Source of the DNA: Clostridium sp. MCC353
GTDB taxonomy: Bacteria; Bacillota; Clostridia; Lachnospirales; Lachnospiraceae
Length of the DNA: 64,000 nt
Assembly (NCBI RefSeq): GCF_018785315.1
Contig: NZ_WQPN01000005.1
Span: 1 to 64,000, forward strand
Direction of reading: 5' to 3'
The notes beneath the pieces are model-generated. The model saw only the letters and a list, made by a program, of their open reading frames with translations. It ran no database searches and was not told the origin of the DNA. Positions within the stretch are counted from its first letter, which is position 1. Every line of letters begins with the position of its first letter. The translations under genes were made by a program, and so were the position numbers. Of this stretch, positions 7,441-16,967 are shown one piece after another.

Positions 7441-8319
7441 TCAACCGGCTTTCCAAAGCAGCCGGTTGTCTTCAAACACCACATCCACATTTCCCTTATC
7501 CCTCATCCAGGAAAGATAGGAACGCAGTGTACTTCCCACCAGCACGTACTGCTCAAAATTCAAGGTCAGCCGGTATTCATCAAACAGACGCTTTAACAAA
7601 TCTTCAAAACAGGACGGCGTTTCACAGAACTTCAGCACCATGGATTCAATCTCCAGAATCTTGTCCCTGTTGTATTTCAGCAATGGTCCCAGATCCGTAT
7701 CCGCCGCCGCGTGGGCCGGAACGAAAAGGCCGGCCTGCATTTTTCCCACCATATCGAGGGTTTCCAGGTACTTTTCCACATCATAGATAAAAGATACCTG
7801 GTATTTTTCCAAAGTCTCCCGGCTGCTCAGGCAGTCGGCAAGAAATACAATATCGTCCGGCGTCCTGATCCCGATCATCTGGAAAAAATGCCCCGGCAGA
7901 GGGATCACTTCCAATTCCTTTGGAAAGCGCTCATCCTCCAGACTCAAAGCCCCGCTTTCCTCCGCCAATAAAAATTTATGTCTTAAATCCCTGCATGGAA
8001 ATCCTCCATACAAAAATGACGGTTCCAATACCGGATGGCGGATAAAAGGCGCCTCCAGATCGGCGGCAAATACGTTGCATCCGGTCTGTTTCTGCAAATA
8101 CCGGTTTCCCCCGATATGATCCGCATTGGAATGGGTATTGATGATCCCCTGAAGTTTCCACCCATTGGCGTTCAGAATCTTTAAAATCTTTTTCCCGGCA
8201 TCCTTATCCCCTCCGCTGTCAATCAGATAAGCCTCTGAATTTTCCCTGACATAAATGCCGGCTTTTGCAGGGCAGTTGATATAGTAAGTTTGTGCACCTG
8301 CCTGGATTAATTCGTACAT
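7441..8319 (-). CDS. MBL-fold metallo-hydrolase
   Basis: A 292-residue metallo-beta-lactamase-fold hydrolase. The metal-binding signature is THSNADH (H63-H68), with further ligands expected in PLPGHF and in FLADCLSS and VPAHAA. The C-terminal 80 residues (SCFEDLLKRLFDEYRLTLNFEQYVLVGSTLRSYLSWM) look like the extra helical domain of glyoxalase-II-like or thioesterase-like members. The substrate is unknown. GGAGGAGGGACAAAAG precedes the ATG. It is divergent from the hybrid kinase gene at 8566 and probably has its own transcript ending near 7234. Confidence 0.82.
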   Translation of the reverse strand: MYELIQAGAQTYYINCPAKAGIYVRENSEAYLIDSGGDKDAGKKILKILNANGWKLQGIINTHSNADHIGGNRYLQKQTGCNVFAADLEAPFIRHPVLEPSFLYGGFPCRDLRHKFLLAEESGALSLEDERFPKELEVIPLPGHFFQMIGIRTPDDIVFLADCLSSRETLEKYQVSFIYDVEKYLETLDMVGKMQAGLFVPAHAAADTDLGPLLKYNRDKILEIESMVLKFCETPSCFEDLLKRLFDEYRLTLNFEQYVLVGSTLRSYLSWMRDKGNVDVVFEDNRLLWKAG

Positions 8320-8442
8320 CTTTTGTCCCTCCTCCGCACTCGTTTTATGTATTATACCATTCCGCCGTCCTCTTCACCACAATAATTCCATTTTATGGGC
8401 CAAATAACATATTCCAATCGGTTAAGACAAATGAATTTTTCT

Positions 8443-8470
8443 TTTACAAACAGCTTTCACGTGATATAAT
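8443..8470 (+). promoter_or_regulatory. Sigma-A promoter of the hybrid kinase gene
   Basis: TTTACA (8443-8448) and TATAAT (8465-8470) are 16 nt apart, about 95 nt upstream of the start codon at 8566. Confidence 0.7.
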
Positions 8471-8565
8471 GAGAACATATTTGGCTTAAATCCGTATGTG
8501 GTACGGGGTTCTGCCGTATCAGAATACAAGTCCTAAAAATAAGCCAAACTTACGAAGGAGCAGAA

Positions 8566-11358
8566 ATGAAAAAAGTATTAATACAAGACGCCGGCATTGA
8601 AAACCAGGAAACGCTGGCTGCCGTATTGGAATCCCAATATGATCTCATTCTTTGCAGCCAGGATTCTGTTCAGCCCCATCTTTTGGATCCCAACAGCGAT
8701 ATTGATCTTCTGATTCTGGATTTTCATACCCCTGGGAGCGACGGCCCGGGCATATTTGAGGCTGTGCACTCTAATCCCGGACTGGCTCATATCACAGTGA
8801 TTGCAGATGTGGGACCGGGAGGAAAGCAGTTTGAAATGCAAGCCCTGAAATCCGGCATCACCACCCTGATAAAATCACCTTATGATCCCGATATGATTTC
8901 CCTTCAGATCGAAAATGCCCTACAGGAAGTACATAAACTTCAGTTGGCCAGGCAGCAATTGGAAGACGCGTTTAACGAACAGATGTCCTTCCGGAATATT
9001 GTGGAACAGAATGTATCCAGTTACTGCCGCCTTAACCTGAGCCACAACTGTCTGGGCCCTGGAATTGCCCCCTGCCGGGAGGCGGATTATCTGCTGGCAT
9101 TTAAGACGGTGGACGAATTTTTTAATTCTCTTTATCCGTTTATCCCGGACGGTTTTCAAAAACAGGCTTACCAGAGTATTTTCTGCCGTAAGAATATGAC
9201 AGACAGTTTTCAGGCCGGAAGACAGCACCTGAAGCTAGAACATAAAACCACCATAAACGGCGGGCGGACCGAATGGGTGGAAACCCATGCGAATATCATG
9301 AAAAATCCTGAAACAGGAGATATCGAAGCTCTTTTATATACATTTGACACAGACGACCGGAAAATCACCCAGCTTCTATTCGACAAAGTGGTTAATTCAG
9401 AATACGACTACCTGTCCACCATTGATATCCCCAACGATATTTATAAGATGTACAGCCATAACATGAACGCTACCTCAATTCCGACTGCTTACGGTTCTTA
9501 CCGCCAGATCTGTCTGGTCGAGGCGGAAAAACGAATCAGCGAAACTACCAGGAAGGATTACCTGCGCTGTTTGGAACCCAAAAACATTTTGAAAGCGTTG
9601 GAAACATCCGATCAGTTTTCTTTTAATTTTGAAACCATAGAGCAGGACGGCAGCATCCGCACCAGAAAAATGCAGCTCTCCTATCTGGACCGGGACGCCA
9701 AAATCCTGTGCGCAACAAGGCGTGATATCACGGATATCCTGGCAAAAGAGCAGAGAAAAGCGGAAATCCTCAAAGATGCCCTGGATGCCGCAAGGCAGGC
9801 CAGCACTGCAAAATCGGATTTCCTATCCCGCATGAGCCATGAAATCCGCACTCCTATGAATGCCATTATCGGCATGACCACCATCGCTTCCCAGTGCATC
9901 GGCGATGACAAGCAGGTGTCCGAATGCCTGTCCAAAATCGGCATATCATCCCGTTTCCTGCTGACTCTTATCAACGATATCCTGGACATGAGCCGGATCG
10001 AAAGCGGCAAGGTACTGCTGAAAAATGAACGGATACCCTTTGAAGAATTTATCAATGGAGTCAACTCCATCTGCTATACCCAGGCACAGGCAAAAGACAT
10101 CGATTACGAAAGCATTGTGGATGCCCATTTAGACGATTATTATGTGGGCGATGCCATGAAACTGCAGCAGATCCTGATCAACATACTATCCAATGCCGTA
10201 AAATTCACCCCTCCCGGCGGCAATGTCACCTTCCGGGTGCGGGAGAAAAAACGGATGCGGGAAAATGCCGTTCTGGAATTTGTCATCAGCGACACAGGCT
10301 GCGGCATGAACGACGATTTCATACCAAAACTGTTCGAGCCCTTTGCCCAGGAACATGCGGACTGCATCAATGTATACGCCGGAACCGGCCTGGGCATGGC
10401 CATCTGCAAGAATTTTGTGGATCTCATGGACGGGCAGATCCAGGTCAGGAGCATGCCTGGCATCGGTTCGGAATTTGTGGTAGACGTCAAACTGGGGATT
10501 ACCAAGGAATCCAAACTGAAACGTTCTTCCAAACATCCTTATAACTTCTCTAATCTGACCTCACTGGTTGTGGACGACGATGTGGCGGTCTGTGAACAGG
10601 CGGTCATCACCCTGCATGAAATCGGCATTAAGGCGGACTGGGTGGACAGCGGCCGCCGCGCCATCGAACTTGTGCGGAAAAAATGGGAAGCAAAACAGTA
10701 TTTTGACCTGATATTAATCGACTGGAAAATGCCGGAACTGGACGGGATTGAAACCGCCCGGCAGATACGGGGCATCGTGGGGCCTGACGTTACCATCATC
10801 ATCATCACAGCTTATGACTGGTCCTCCATTGAGCAGGAGGCGAAAAAAGCCGGGGTCAACATGCTGGTCAGCAAACCTCTGTTTAAATCCTCTTTGGTTT
10901 CAGCCTTTCAAAAAGCCTTCGACCAAAAAGAGGAAGCTGCCGCCGCTGTGGAGCAGGTCTTTGATTTTACGGGAAAACGGGTTCTTCTCGCAGAGGATCA
11001 CCCGATGAATGCGGAAATCGCCCAATACCTTTTAAAAGACAAGGGCATGGATGTGGTTCATGCTGAAAATGGAATCAAAGCCGTGGAACTGTTCACTCTG
11101 GCTCCTCCGGGATACTATGACGCGATCTTAATGGACATCCGCATGCCCTATATGGACGGCCTCCAGGCCACCATAAGCATCCGCCACCTGGATAAAACGG
11201 ACGCCAAAACCATTCCGATTATCGCCATGACAGCCGACGCGTTCGATGAAGACGTCACAAAAGCAAAACAGGCGGGCATGAACGCCCACCTGGCAAAACC
11301 GATTGACCCTAAAGATCTGTTTACTACTCTGTATCATTATATCTATGCTAAAAATTAA
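8566..11358 (+). CDS. Hybrid sensor histidine kinase with three receiver domains
   Basis: A 930-residue soluble signalling protein with no clear membrane segment. Order: an N-terminal receiver (about 1-125, phospho-acceptor in LLILDFHTPGSDG), a PAS-like sensory region (about 130-400), HisKA with FLSRMSHEIRTPMNAI (H425), HATPase with N box ILINILSNAVKF (about 530-545) and DTGCGM, then two receivers with acceptor aspartates D719 (LIDWKMPELDG) and D857 (LMDIRMPYMDG). Such proteins run an internal phosphorelay; output could go to the convergent c-di-GMP protein at 11398 or elsewhere, as no DNA-binding domain is present. GAAGGAG precedes the ATG. It has its own promoter at 8443-8470. Confidence 0.92.
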   Translation: MKKVLIQDAGIENQETLAAVLESQYDLILCSQDSVQPHLLDPNSDIDLLILDFHTPGSDGPGIFEAVHSNPGLAHITVIADVGPGGKQFEMQALKSGITTLIKSPYDPDMISLQIENALQEVHKLQLARQQLEDAFNEQMSFRNIVEQNVSSYCRLNLSHNCLGPGIAPCREADYLLAFKTVDEFFNSLYPFIPDGFQKQAYQSIFCRKNMTDSFQAGRQHLKLEHKTTINGGRTEWVETHANIMKNPETGDIEALLYTFDTDDRKITQLLFDKVVNSEYDYLSTIDIPNDIYKMYSHNMNATSIPTAYGSYRQICLVEAEKRISETTRKDYLRCLEPKNILKALETSDQFSFNFETIEQDGSIRTRKMQLSYLDRDAKILCATRRDITDILAKEQRKAEILKDALDAARQASTAKSDFLSRMSHEIRTPMNAIIGMTTIASQCIGDDKQVSECLSKIGISSRFLLTLINDILDMSRIESGKVLLKNERIPFEEFINGVNSICYTQAQAKDIDYESIVDAHLDDYYVGDAMKLQQILINILSNAVKFTPPGGNVTFRVREKKRMRENAVLEFVISDTGCGMNDDFIPKLFEPFAQEHADCINVYAGTGLGMAICKNFVDLMDGQIQVRSMPGIGSEFVVDVKLGITKESKLKRSSKHPYNFSNLTSLVVDDDVAVCEQAVITLHEIGIKADWVDSGRRAIELVRKKWEAKQYFDLILIDWKMPELDGIETARQIRGIVGPDVTIIIITAYDWSSIEQEAKKAGVNMLVSKPLFKSSLVSAFQKAFDQKEEAAAAVEQVFDFTGKRVLLAEDHPMNAEIAQYLLKDKGMDVVHAENGIKAVELFTLAPPGYYDAILMDIRMPYMDGLQATISIRHLDKTDAKTIPIIAMTADAFDEDVTKAKQAGMNAHLAKPIDPKDLFTTLYHYIYAKN

Positions 11359-11377
11359 GTCAGCCAGGCCGGGAACA

Positions 11378-11404
11378 GGAATGAGGCAGCGCATGCCTCA
11401 TTCC
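11378..11404. terminator. Hairpin between convergent signalling genes
   Basis: A perfect 11-bp stem GGAATGAGGCA/TGCCTCATTCC with a 5-nt loop spans the convergent 3' ends of the hybrid kinase and the GGDEF gene. It lacks a T-run, so its use as a terminator is uncertain. Confidence 0.5.
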
Positions 11405-13473
11405 CCATTCCCCGTAGCCAGTTCATTATCCATCGGAGAAATCGCCGATAAAAATCCCTGAACAGAATGATTATAGATATTAAACTGCTTTCTTCCGTTC
11501 TGCTTGGAATAATAGAGCGCCTGATCCGCGTTGCCAAATAATTCTTCATAATTGGTTCCGTGTTCCGGATAAAGGGCCACGCCCATGCTGATTGATATGC
11601 TGAATCCGCCGCACTGGCCCACCAACGAATTGAAGATCCGTTCCACAACCGGTTCTATCTCATCCCTGAATTCGATGAAAATGACGAATTCATCTCCGCC
11701 CACACGGGCCGCGATATCTTCCTTCCGTATACTGTCTATGGCTTTTTGGGCCGTGTATTTCAACACATTGTCGCCAAACAGATGGCCGTGCTGGTCATTG
11801 GCATTTTTAAAATGATCCAGATCAAACAGGATCAATGCAAAACGCCGTTCCCTGCCGCTGACCAGCAGCCTCTCAATAGCCTGGCGCACCGATCTGTGGT
11901 TATAAAGCTTGGTAAGCGGATCCTGATCCGCCATCTGCTTTAACGTCTCCACCCGGATGTGTTCGTCATGGATATCCGTACATTTACCGATCATGCCCGT
12001 AAGCTCGCCGGGGTCATCTCCCACCCACAGGGAACGGGCCACAATTTTAAACCACCTGGAAGCCCCGTGGATATTCATCTGATAGTTACAGGAAATCACC
12101 GGGTTGGCGGATGTGGTTTTCTTAATACGCCGCTCCAGATCACGGTAATCCTTTTCTGAAATGATGGAAAGGAGTTCCCGGTTCTCACTCGGATGGGTTA
12201 TCAGCTCCCTGACTCCCAAAAAAGCCGCCCCCCACTCGGAAAATGAGAGCATGTCTGTCTGTATATTATATTCAAACTGAATTTCCTTGGACATCGCCGC
12301 AAAGAACTGGTATTTTGTCCTCTCCTGTTCCAGCAGCGCAAGAGTGCGGTTGGATGCCTGTCCCTGACTCAGAAGTTCACGCACAAATTGGTGCATCTCC
12401 GTCTTCGTCACATCTCCCGGCGAATGAATCTGAAGTTTTTCCTTCATGCGTTCCCCGATATCCAGCAGGCACTGGACCAATATGGGGTTAAATACGCCGC
12501 ATTCTCCCCGGAGAATCATCTTAATGGCCTCTTCATGTGAATACGCCGGCTTATAAACCCTTACACTGGTCAGCGCGTCATATGCGTCTGCCAGGGAAAC
12601 CACCTGGGCGGATATGGGAATCTCATCCCCTTTTAAATGATCGGGATAACCGCTTCCGTCATAGCGTTCATGATGCCAGCGGCAGATATCCCTGGCGATC
12701 AGAACCAGTTCTTCCTGCCTTCCGTAAGGCGTCGATTCAATGATTTGGGCGCCGATCACGGTATGCTGTTTCATAATCTCAAATTCTTCCTCAGTCAGCT
12801 TGCCCGGTTTATTCAAAATCTCTTCGGAAATGGATATCTTGCCAACATCGTGCAGAGCTGACGCATTGGAAATCAGAGAAATCTGGGAAGCTGTCAAACG
12901 GTACTGGTCCGTGATCTGAACCATACGCCTTAGAAGCAGTTCCGTAATCATCTGAATGTGCAAAACATGGAGCCCGCTTTCCCCATTCCTGAATTCCACG
13001 ATGTTGGACAGGATCTCAACCATCAGAAGGTTGGTCTTTTCTTTTTCCAGTATCTGTTCGGTGACTAAACTCTCCAACTGCTTTTGCTTGGTATAGAGAA
13101 GCAGTGTATTCTTAACACGGCGCTGGACGGTTCTGCCGTCAAATGGACGGGCGATATAGTCCGTAACGCCCAGATCATATGCGCGGTCTATGTTCACTGA
13201 TGATGTTTCTGAAGAAATCGTTATGACCGGTATGGTATTTATGAGCCCGCTTTTATTCATGATGGCCAGCACTTCAAATCCGTCCATTCTGGGCATCACA
13301 ATATCCAATAAAATTAAAGAAATGTCTTCACTGTGCTTATTGATCACTGTGATTGCATCCAGGCCATCGACTGCTTCTAAAATCTCGTATTCCTGCATCA
13401 GCATGTCGGTCAACAGTGCCCGGTTGAACTCGGTGTCATCTACAATCAGTATTTTCTGTTTTTTATCTGCCAT
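11398..13473 (-). CDS. Response regulator with HD-GYP and GGDEF domains
   Basis: A 691-residue c-di-GMP signalling protein. It starts with a receiver (1-125, acceptor D57 in LLLDIVMPRMDG), followed by an HD-GYP phosphodiesterase domain (about 145-345; ALHDVGK and HHERYDGSGYP), a PAS-like region (about 375-500) and a C-terminal GGDEF cyclase domain with an intact ARVGGDEF loop (about residue 600). Both halves look catalytically competent, so one protein could make and degrade c-di-GMP under control of its own receiver. It converges on the hybrid kinase gene, its likeliest partner by position. The ribosome site (GGGAGATAAAG) is spaced widely from the ATG. Confidence 0.93.
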   Translation of the reverse strand: MADKKQKILIVDDTEFNRALLTDMLMQEYEILEAVDGLDAITVINKHSEDISLILLDIVMPRMDGFEVLAIMNKSGLINTIPVITISSETSSVNIDRAYDLGVTDYIARPFDGRTVQRRVKNTLLLYTKQKQLESLVTEQILEKEKTNLLMVEILSNIVEFRNGESGLHVLHIQMITELLLRRMVQITDQYRLTASQISLISNASALHDVGKISISEEILNKPGKLTEEEFEIMKQHTVIGAQIIESTPYGRQEELVLIARDICRWHHERYDGSGYPDHLKGDEIPISAQVVSLADAYDALTSVRVYKPAYSHEEAIKMILRGECGVFNPILVQCLLDIGERMKEKLQIHSPGDVTKTEMHQFVRELLSQGQASNRTLALLEQERTKYQFFAAMSKEIQFEYNIQTDMLSFSEWGAAFLGVRELITHPSENRELLSIISEKDYRDLERRIKKTTSANPVISCNYQMNIHGASRWFKIVARSLWVGDDPGELTGMIGKCTDIHDEHIRVETLKQMADQDPLTKLYNHRSVRQAIERLLVSGRERRFALILFDLDHFKNANDQHGHLFGDNVLKYTAQKAIDSIRKEDIAARVGGDEFVIFIEFRDEIEPVVERIFNSLVGQCGGFSISISMGVALYPEHGTNYEELFGNADQALYYSKQNGRKQFNIYNHSVQGFLSAISPMDNELATGNGE

Positions 13474-13749
13474 ATTTATCTTTATCTCCCGGATCTCATT
13501 TCAATCGCCGCTGCCGCAGGATGTATAAATCCGCAGGACTGCCCGCTTTCCTTCTATTTTACCATCACTTCACCAGAAAGTCTATTTTAATACGTCCTTT
13601 CGTTTTAAACAATTATCACTGCCGTTTCTCCCTCTCTTTTCCCTTGAATATAAAATATGGATCGGTTAAAGTTAGTTTACAAAAACGGACACGGAATGAG
13701 AGGAATAAATTGCCCTTTTCCTCTATTCTTTCATTGAGGAGGAACTAAC

Positions 13750-14616
13750 ATGGAGTGGATAAAACATTTGAGCAGCGCCATTGACTATATAGAAAACAAT
13801 CTGACCGGAGAAATCTCTTACGAAACGGCGGCCCGGACGGCCTGCTGTTCCACCTATAATTTCCAGCGCATCTTTTCCTATATGGCCGGGATTACTTTGT
13901 CGGAATATATACGCAGGCGCAAAATGACGCAGGCGGCATTTGAGCTGCAGTCCACAAATCAAAAGGTGCTGGATATTGCCTTGAAGTACGGCTACACGTC
14001 CCCCACCTCATTTAACCGGGCATTTCAGGCTGTGCACGGGATTTCTCCCGTTTCTGCCAAGTCAGAAGGCTGTTGTTTAAACGCATACCCACCCATCAGA
14101 TTTTCACTGCAGATAACAGGAGGAACTGCTATGGCATATCGGATTGAACAAAAAGAAGAACTGCGCATTGTGGGCATACGGACCCCGATGACGGAAGACA
14201 TGGAACATAACAGGGAAATCATTCCCGGATTTTGGGATAAGTGTCTGCGTCATAAAAAACATTTGGAAATCGGCTGCCTCTCCAACCAAAAACCGGACGG
14301 TATTTTAGGGGTATCGGTCTGTGAAGGTCCGTCTGATCTCTATTATTATATCGCTTCCGCCACCAGCCTGCCCGCGCCGGAGGGCATGTCTGAATACCGG
14401 ATTCCAGCGGCCACCTGGGTCATTTTTGAAAGCGACGGCCCATATAAGGAATCCGTACACAATATTTTCAAACGCTTTTTGACGGAATGGCTGCCATTTT
14501 CAGGTTATGCCTACGCCGAACTTCCGGATATCGAAGTGTATCCTTTTGATGAAGAAAAACCGGAATATGGACACACCCAGGTGTGGATCGCTGTAAAAAA
14601 AGAAAAGGAGTTCTGA
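13750..14616 (+). CDS. AraC-family regulator with GyrI-like effector domain
   Basis: A 288-residue regulator of the Rob/MarA-like type: two AraC helix-turn-helix motifs (about 10-110; GEISYETAARTACCSTYNFQ and KVLDIALKYGYTSPTSFNRAF) followed by a GyrI-like effector-binding domain (about 130-288; EELRIVGIRTP, YRIPAATWVIFES, DIEVYPFD). This family often senses hydrophobic drugs and controls efflux. GAGGAGGAACTAAC precedes the ATG. The next gene, a drug-type ABC ATPase, starts 3 nt after its stop, so it almost certainly controls its own operon with the exporter. Confidence 0.9.
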   Translation: MEWIKHLSSAIDYIENNLTGEISYETAARTACCSTYNFQRIFSYMAGITLSEYIRRRKMTQAAFELQSTNQKVLDIALKYGYTSPTSFNRAFQAVHGISPVSAKSEGCCLNAYPPIRFSLQITGGTAMAYRIEQKEELRIVGIRTPMTEDMEHNREIIPGFWDKCLRHKKHLEIGCLSNQKPDGILGVSVCEGPSDLYYYIASATSLPAPEGMSEYRIPAATWVIFESDGPYKESVHNIFKRFLTEWLPFSGYAYAELPDIEVYPFDEEKPEYGHTQVWIAVKKEKEF

Positions 14617-14619
14617 TCT

Positions 14620-15570
14620 ATGGAACATGAAACTGCAGTCTATACAAACTGTTTGACAAAACAATATAAAAATGGCGTCCGGGCCTTAGACGGACTGTCC
14701 CTGGAAGTGGAAAAAGGCACTGTCTTCTCCCTTCTGGGCAAAAATGGCGCCGGAAAATCCACATTAATCAATATCCTGACCACTTTTTTATCCCCCACCT
14801 CGGGAGAAGCGGTCATGTTCGGAAAACAGCTTCCCAAAGACGCCAAAGAAATCCGTTCCCGGATCGCATGCGCCGCACAGAACAGCTCCATTGATCCCTA
14901 TTTATCGTTCATGGAAAATATGATATTTCAGAGCAGGCTTTATCATATCACTAAGAAAGAGGCGCAAAAACGCATACAAATGCTGATTTCCGTATTTGAA
15001 CTGGAACCTTATCTGAACTATCCCATTTTCTCCTATTCCGGCGGAATTAAAAGGCGGCTGGACCTGGCTCTGAGCCTGATCCCCAATCCTCAAATCCTCT
15101 TTTTAGACGAACCGACCGCCGGCATGGATCTCCAGTCCCGCATGGCTTTGTGGGACATGATACGGAAAATACGCAGTGATCTTGGGACAACCATCTTTCT
15201 GACGACCCATTACCTGGAAGAAGCGGACCAGCTCAGTGACCAAATCTGCATTATCCGGGATGGGAAATCGGTAATTCAGGGCTCCCCATGGGAACTAAAG
15301 ACTTATATCAGACAGAATACGCTGAAAATCCGTTTTTTCGACAGCGCTCTGGCTGCGCAGTGGAAATCCCGGCTGACCGGACTGCTGGCTCCTTCCCAGG
15401 TTCAGGTTCTTAACAATGCGGTACTGGTCAGTTCCACAGATCATGAGGCGGATATGGAAAAAGCCGGGAATTTTCTATTCCAGAACCATGTCCCATTTCT
15501 GGGAATCGGCATAGAGGCACCCGCTTTAGAGGATGTATTTTTGAGATTAACGGAGGGAGAAATGAGATGA
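14620..15570 (+). CDS. ABC exporter ATP-binding protein (DrrA/CcmA type)
   Basis: A 316-residue ABC ATPase with Walker A GKNGAGKS (about residues 40-47), Q-loop region CAAQNSSI, signature FSYSGGIKRRL, Walker B LFLDEPTAGMD and H-loop TTHYLEEA. The signature is a variant (SGGIKRR) typical of the DrrA drug-resistance subfamily. The C-terminal part holds a short regulatory domain seen in DrrA-type ATPases. It sits in an operon between the AraC-GyrI regulator and the ABC-2 permease, overlapping the latter by 4 nt (ATGA). It probably powers export of a drug or lipid whose identity cannot be read. Confidence 0.9.
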   Translation: MEHETAVYTNCLTKQYKNGVRALDGLSLEVEKGTVFSLLGKNGAGKSTLINILTTFLSPTSGEAVMFGKQLPKDAKEIRSRIACAAQNSSIDPYLSFMENMIFQSRLYHITKKEAQKRIQMLISVFELEPYLNYPIFSYSGGIKRRLDLALSLIPNPQILFLDEPTAGMDLQSRMALWDMIRKIRSDLGTTIFLTTHYLEEADQLSDQICIIRDGKSVIQGSPWELKTYIRQNTLKIRFFDSALAAQWKSRLTGLLAPSQVQVLNNAVLVSSTDHEADMEKAGNFLFQNHVPFLGIGIEAPALEDVFLRLTEGEMR

Positions 15571-16322
15571 ATACTTTGACAATCTTACGGCGGAGCATAA
15601 AATGGCGCCTTTATAACCCGGCCACCATTCTGGCCACCATCATACAGCCGTTAATCTGGCTTGTATTATACAGCACGACTGCCGGCCAGTCTATGAGCGC
15701 TGCGGGAATCGGGCATTATCCCTCATTTATCCTGCCCGGCCTGATGGTGCTGGTCTGTTTCGGCGTGTGCAGCAGCACAGGAATTATGAATTATCTGACC
15801 CGGAGGGACGGGAGTTTTTACAGAATCCTGACCGCCCCTGTCTCCAGGACGTCTATCGCTGCCGGCCAGATTTTAGAGGCGGTTCTCTGTTCCTTTTTAG
15901 AAGTCTGTATCATGTGCGGACTAAGCCTGCTTCTGTCCGCCAGATTCTCCTTCGGTGCGGGAGAACTGGTTCTGGCTGTGCTCATCCTGTTCCTGGCCTC
16001 ATTCTTTATGGCCGGACTGGCTTATACGGCCAGCCTGTTCCTTCCCAATGAAGTGATGTATGAGACGGTGATGAACGGGGTAGTCCTCCCTGTTTTCTTC
16101 CTCAGCACAGCCCTGTTTCCGGCAGATATGGTCAGCAAAAAGCTGGCTGTCATCATCCGTTTAAATCCCTTTACCCATGTGATCAACGGCCTGCGCAGCC
16201 TGATCATAACCGGCGGCGCCGAACCCGGATACCTGCTCTTCATCCTCTTCATGCTCTTATGTCTGGATATTTTTATTCTGTTTTGCGCGCGCTGGAGGCT
16301 GGAAAGGGCGGAAGGCCTGTGA
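15567..16322 (+). CDS. ABC-2 type transporter permease
   Basis: A 251-residue membrane permease with about six transmembrane segments and the ABC-2 signature region near the C-terminus (LNPFTHVINGLRSLI). The early motif LRRSIKWRLYNPATILATIIQPLIW with the following hydrophobic helix is usual for DrrB-like subunits. It starts in an ATGA overlap with the ATPase gene, so the two subunits are coupled. A 10-bp hairpin at 16334-16367 follows its stop. Confidence 0.9.
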   Translation: MNTLTILRRSIKWRLYNPATILATIIQPLIWLVLYSTTAGQSMSAAGIGHYPSFILPGLMVLVCFGVCSSTGIMNYLTRRDGSFYRILTAPVSRTSIAAGQILEAVLCSFLEVCIMCGLSLLLSARFSFGAGELVLAVLILFLASFFMAGLAYTASLFLPNEVMYETVMNGVVLPVFFLSTALFPADMVSKKLAVIIRLNPFTHVINGLRSLIITGGAEPGYLLFILFMLLCLDIFILFCARWRLERAEGL

Positions 16323-16333
16323 ATTTTCCATGG

Positions 16334-16367
16334 AGATTGAAGCGGGCCTGGGGCCGGGCTTCAATCT
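16334..16367 (+). terminator. Hairpin after the ABC exporter operon
   Basis: A perfect stem AGATTGAAGC/GCTTCAATCT starts 12 nt after the permease stop. No T-run follows, so termination efficiency is doubtful. Confidence 0.45.
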
Positions 16368-16396
16368 TCGTGAAATCATTTGACTTATGAAATCAT

Positions 16397-16425
16397 TTGA
16401 CATCTGTCAAGGCGGATACTAGAAT
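16397..16425 (+). promoter_or_regulatory. Promoter with palindrome over the -35 box
   Basis: TTGACA (16397-16402), 17 nt, then TAGAAT (16420-16425). The -35 box is one arm of the palindrome TTGACATCTGTCAA (16397-16410), a candidate operator. The 14-nt sequence TGAAATCATTTGAC occurs twice just upstream (16371-16384 and 16388-16401). It serves the membrane protein gene at 16557. Confidence 0.65.
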
Positions 16426-16429
16426 AAAA

Positions 16430-16500
16430 TCAATTAGGCGTTACCGTTCACAGCCCCGCAAAGCGGCACGGCTGCCAGCGAGGGCTGTGAATAGAAACAA
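16430..16500. repeat. Family C repeat, copy 1 (hairpin)
   Basis: The stem TTCACAGCCC (16447-16456) pairs with GGGCTGTGAA (16482-16491) around a C/G-rich loop containing CCGCAAAGCGGCACGGC. A related sequence is at 43731-43790. Here it lies in the leader of the membrane protein gene at 16557. Confidence 0.5.
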
Positions 16501-16556
16501 TTAGGCCGCTGCTATATTTTTAATATTTATCAGCCTGACACGGAGGAAACAGATAG

Positions 16557-16961
16557 ATGAAATGGTATCTCGTCCTGCATTTTATAAATTTATATCTACT
16601 GCCATTTATCGAATTTGGAATTCTGAGCCTGCGGTTTCCATCCGGAGACAGAACGGACATGGCATCAGCAATCCTGTTCGGATATATCCCTTTGGGCTGC
16701 TTTATCATATCGTTTTTATATGGCGCAAAAAAAAGAGACGGCTTTGTAATCCATTCTTTTACAGCCGCAATGCTTTGTATCTTCACCGCATTATTCCCGT
16801 TCGTGACAGGCGCCGGATTCTTCGAACGGCTTCGCTCCATGCTGATTATAGGATTCAGTTATTTTGTGATCTCATTAATGGGAGGGATTGCAGGGATTAT
16901 AGGATATGTTTTGTTTAAACATATAAAGTCCAGCCTCAAGAGGAAAAGGAAAAAAGAATAA
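16557..16961 (+). CDS. Small integral membrane protein, unknown function
   Basis: I do not recognise a family. The 134-residue product is very hydrophobic with about four predicted transmembrane helices (roughly residues 5-25, 38-58, 65-85, 97-122) and a strongly basic tail ending KSSLKRKRKKE, which should stay in the cytoplasm. CGGAGGAAACAGATAG precedes the ATG. It has its own promoter (16397-16425) with a palindrome over the -35 box, so it is probably regulated separately from the ABC exporter upstream. Confidence 0.65.
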   Translation: MKWYLVLHFINLYLLPFIEFGILSLRFPSGDRTDMASAILFGYIPLGCFIISFLYGAKKRDGFVIHSFTAAMLCIFTALFPFVTGAGFFERLRSMLIIGFSYFVISLMGGIAGIIGYVLFKHIKSSLKRKRKKE

Positions 16962-16967
16962 TTTTAC

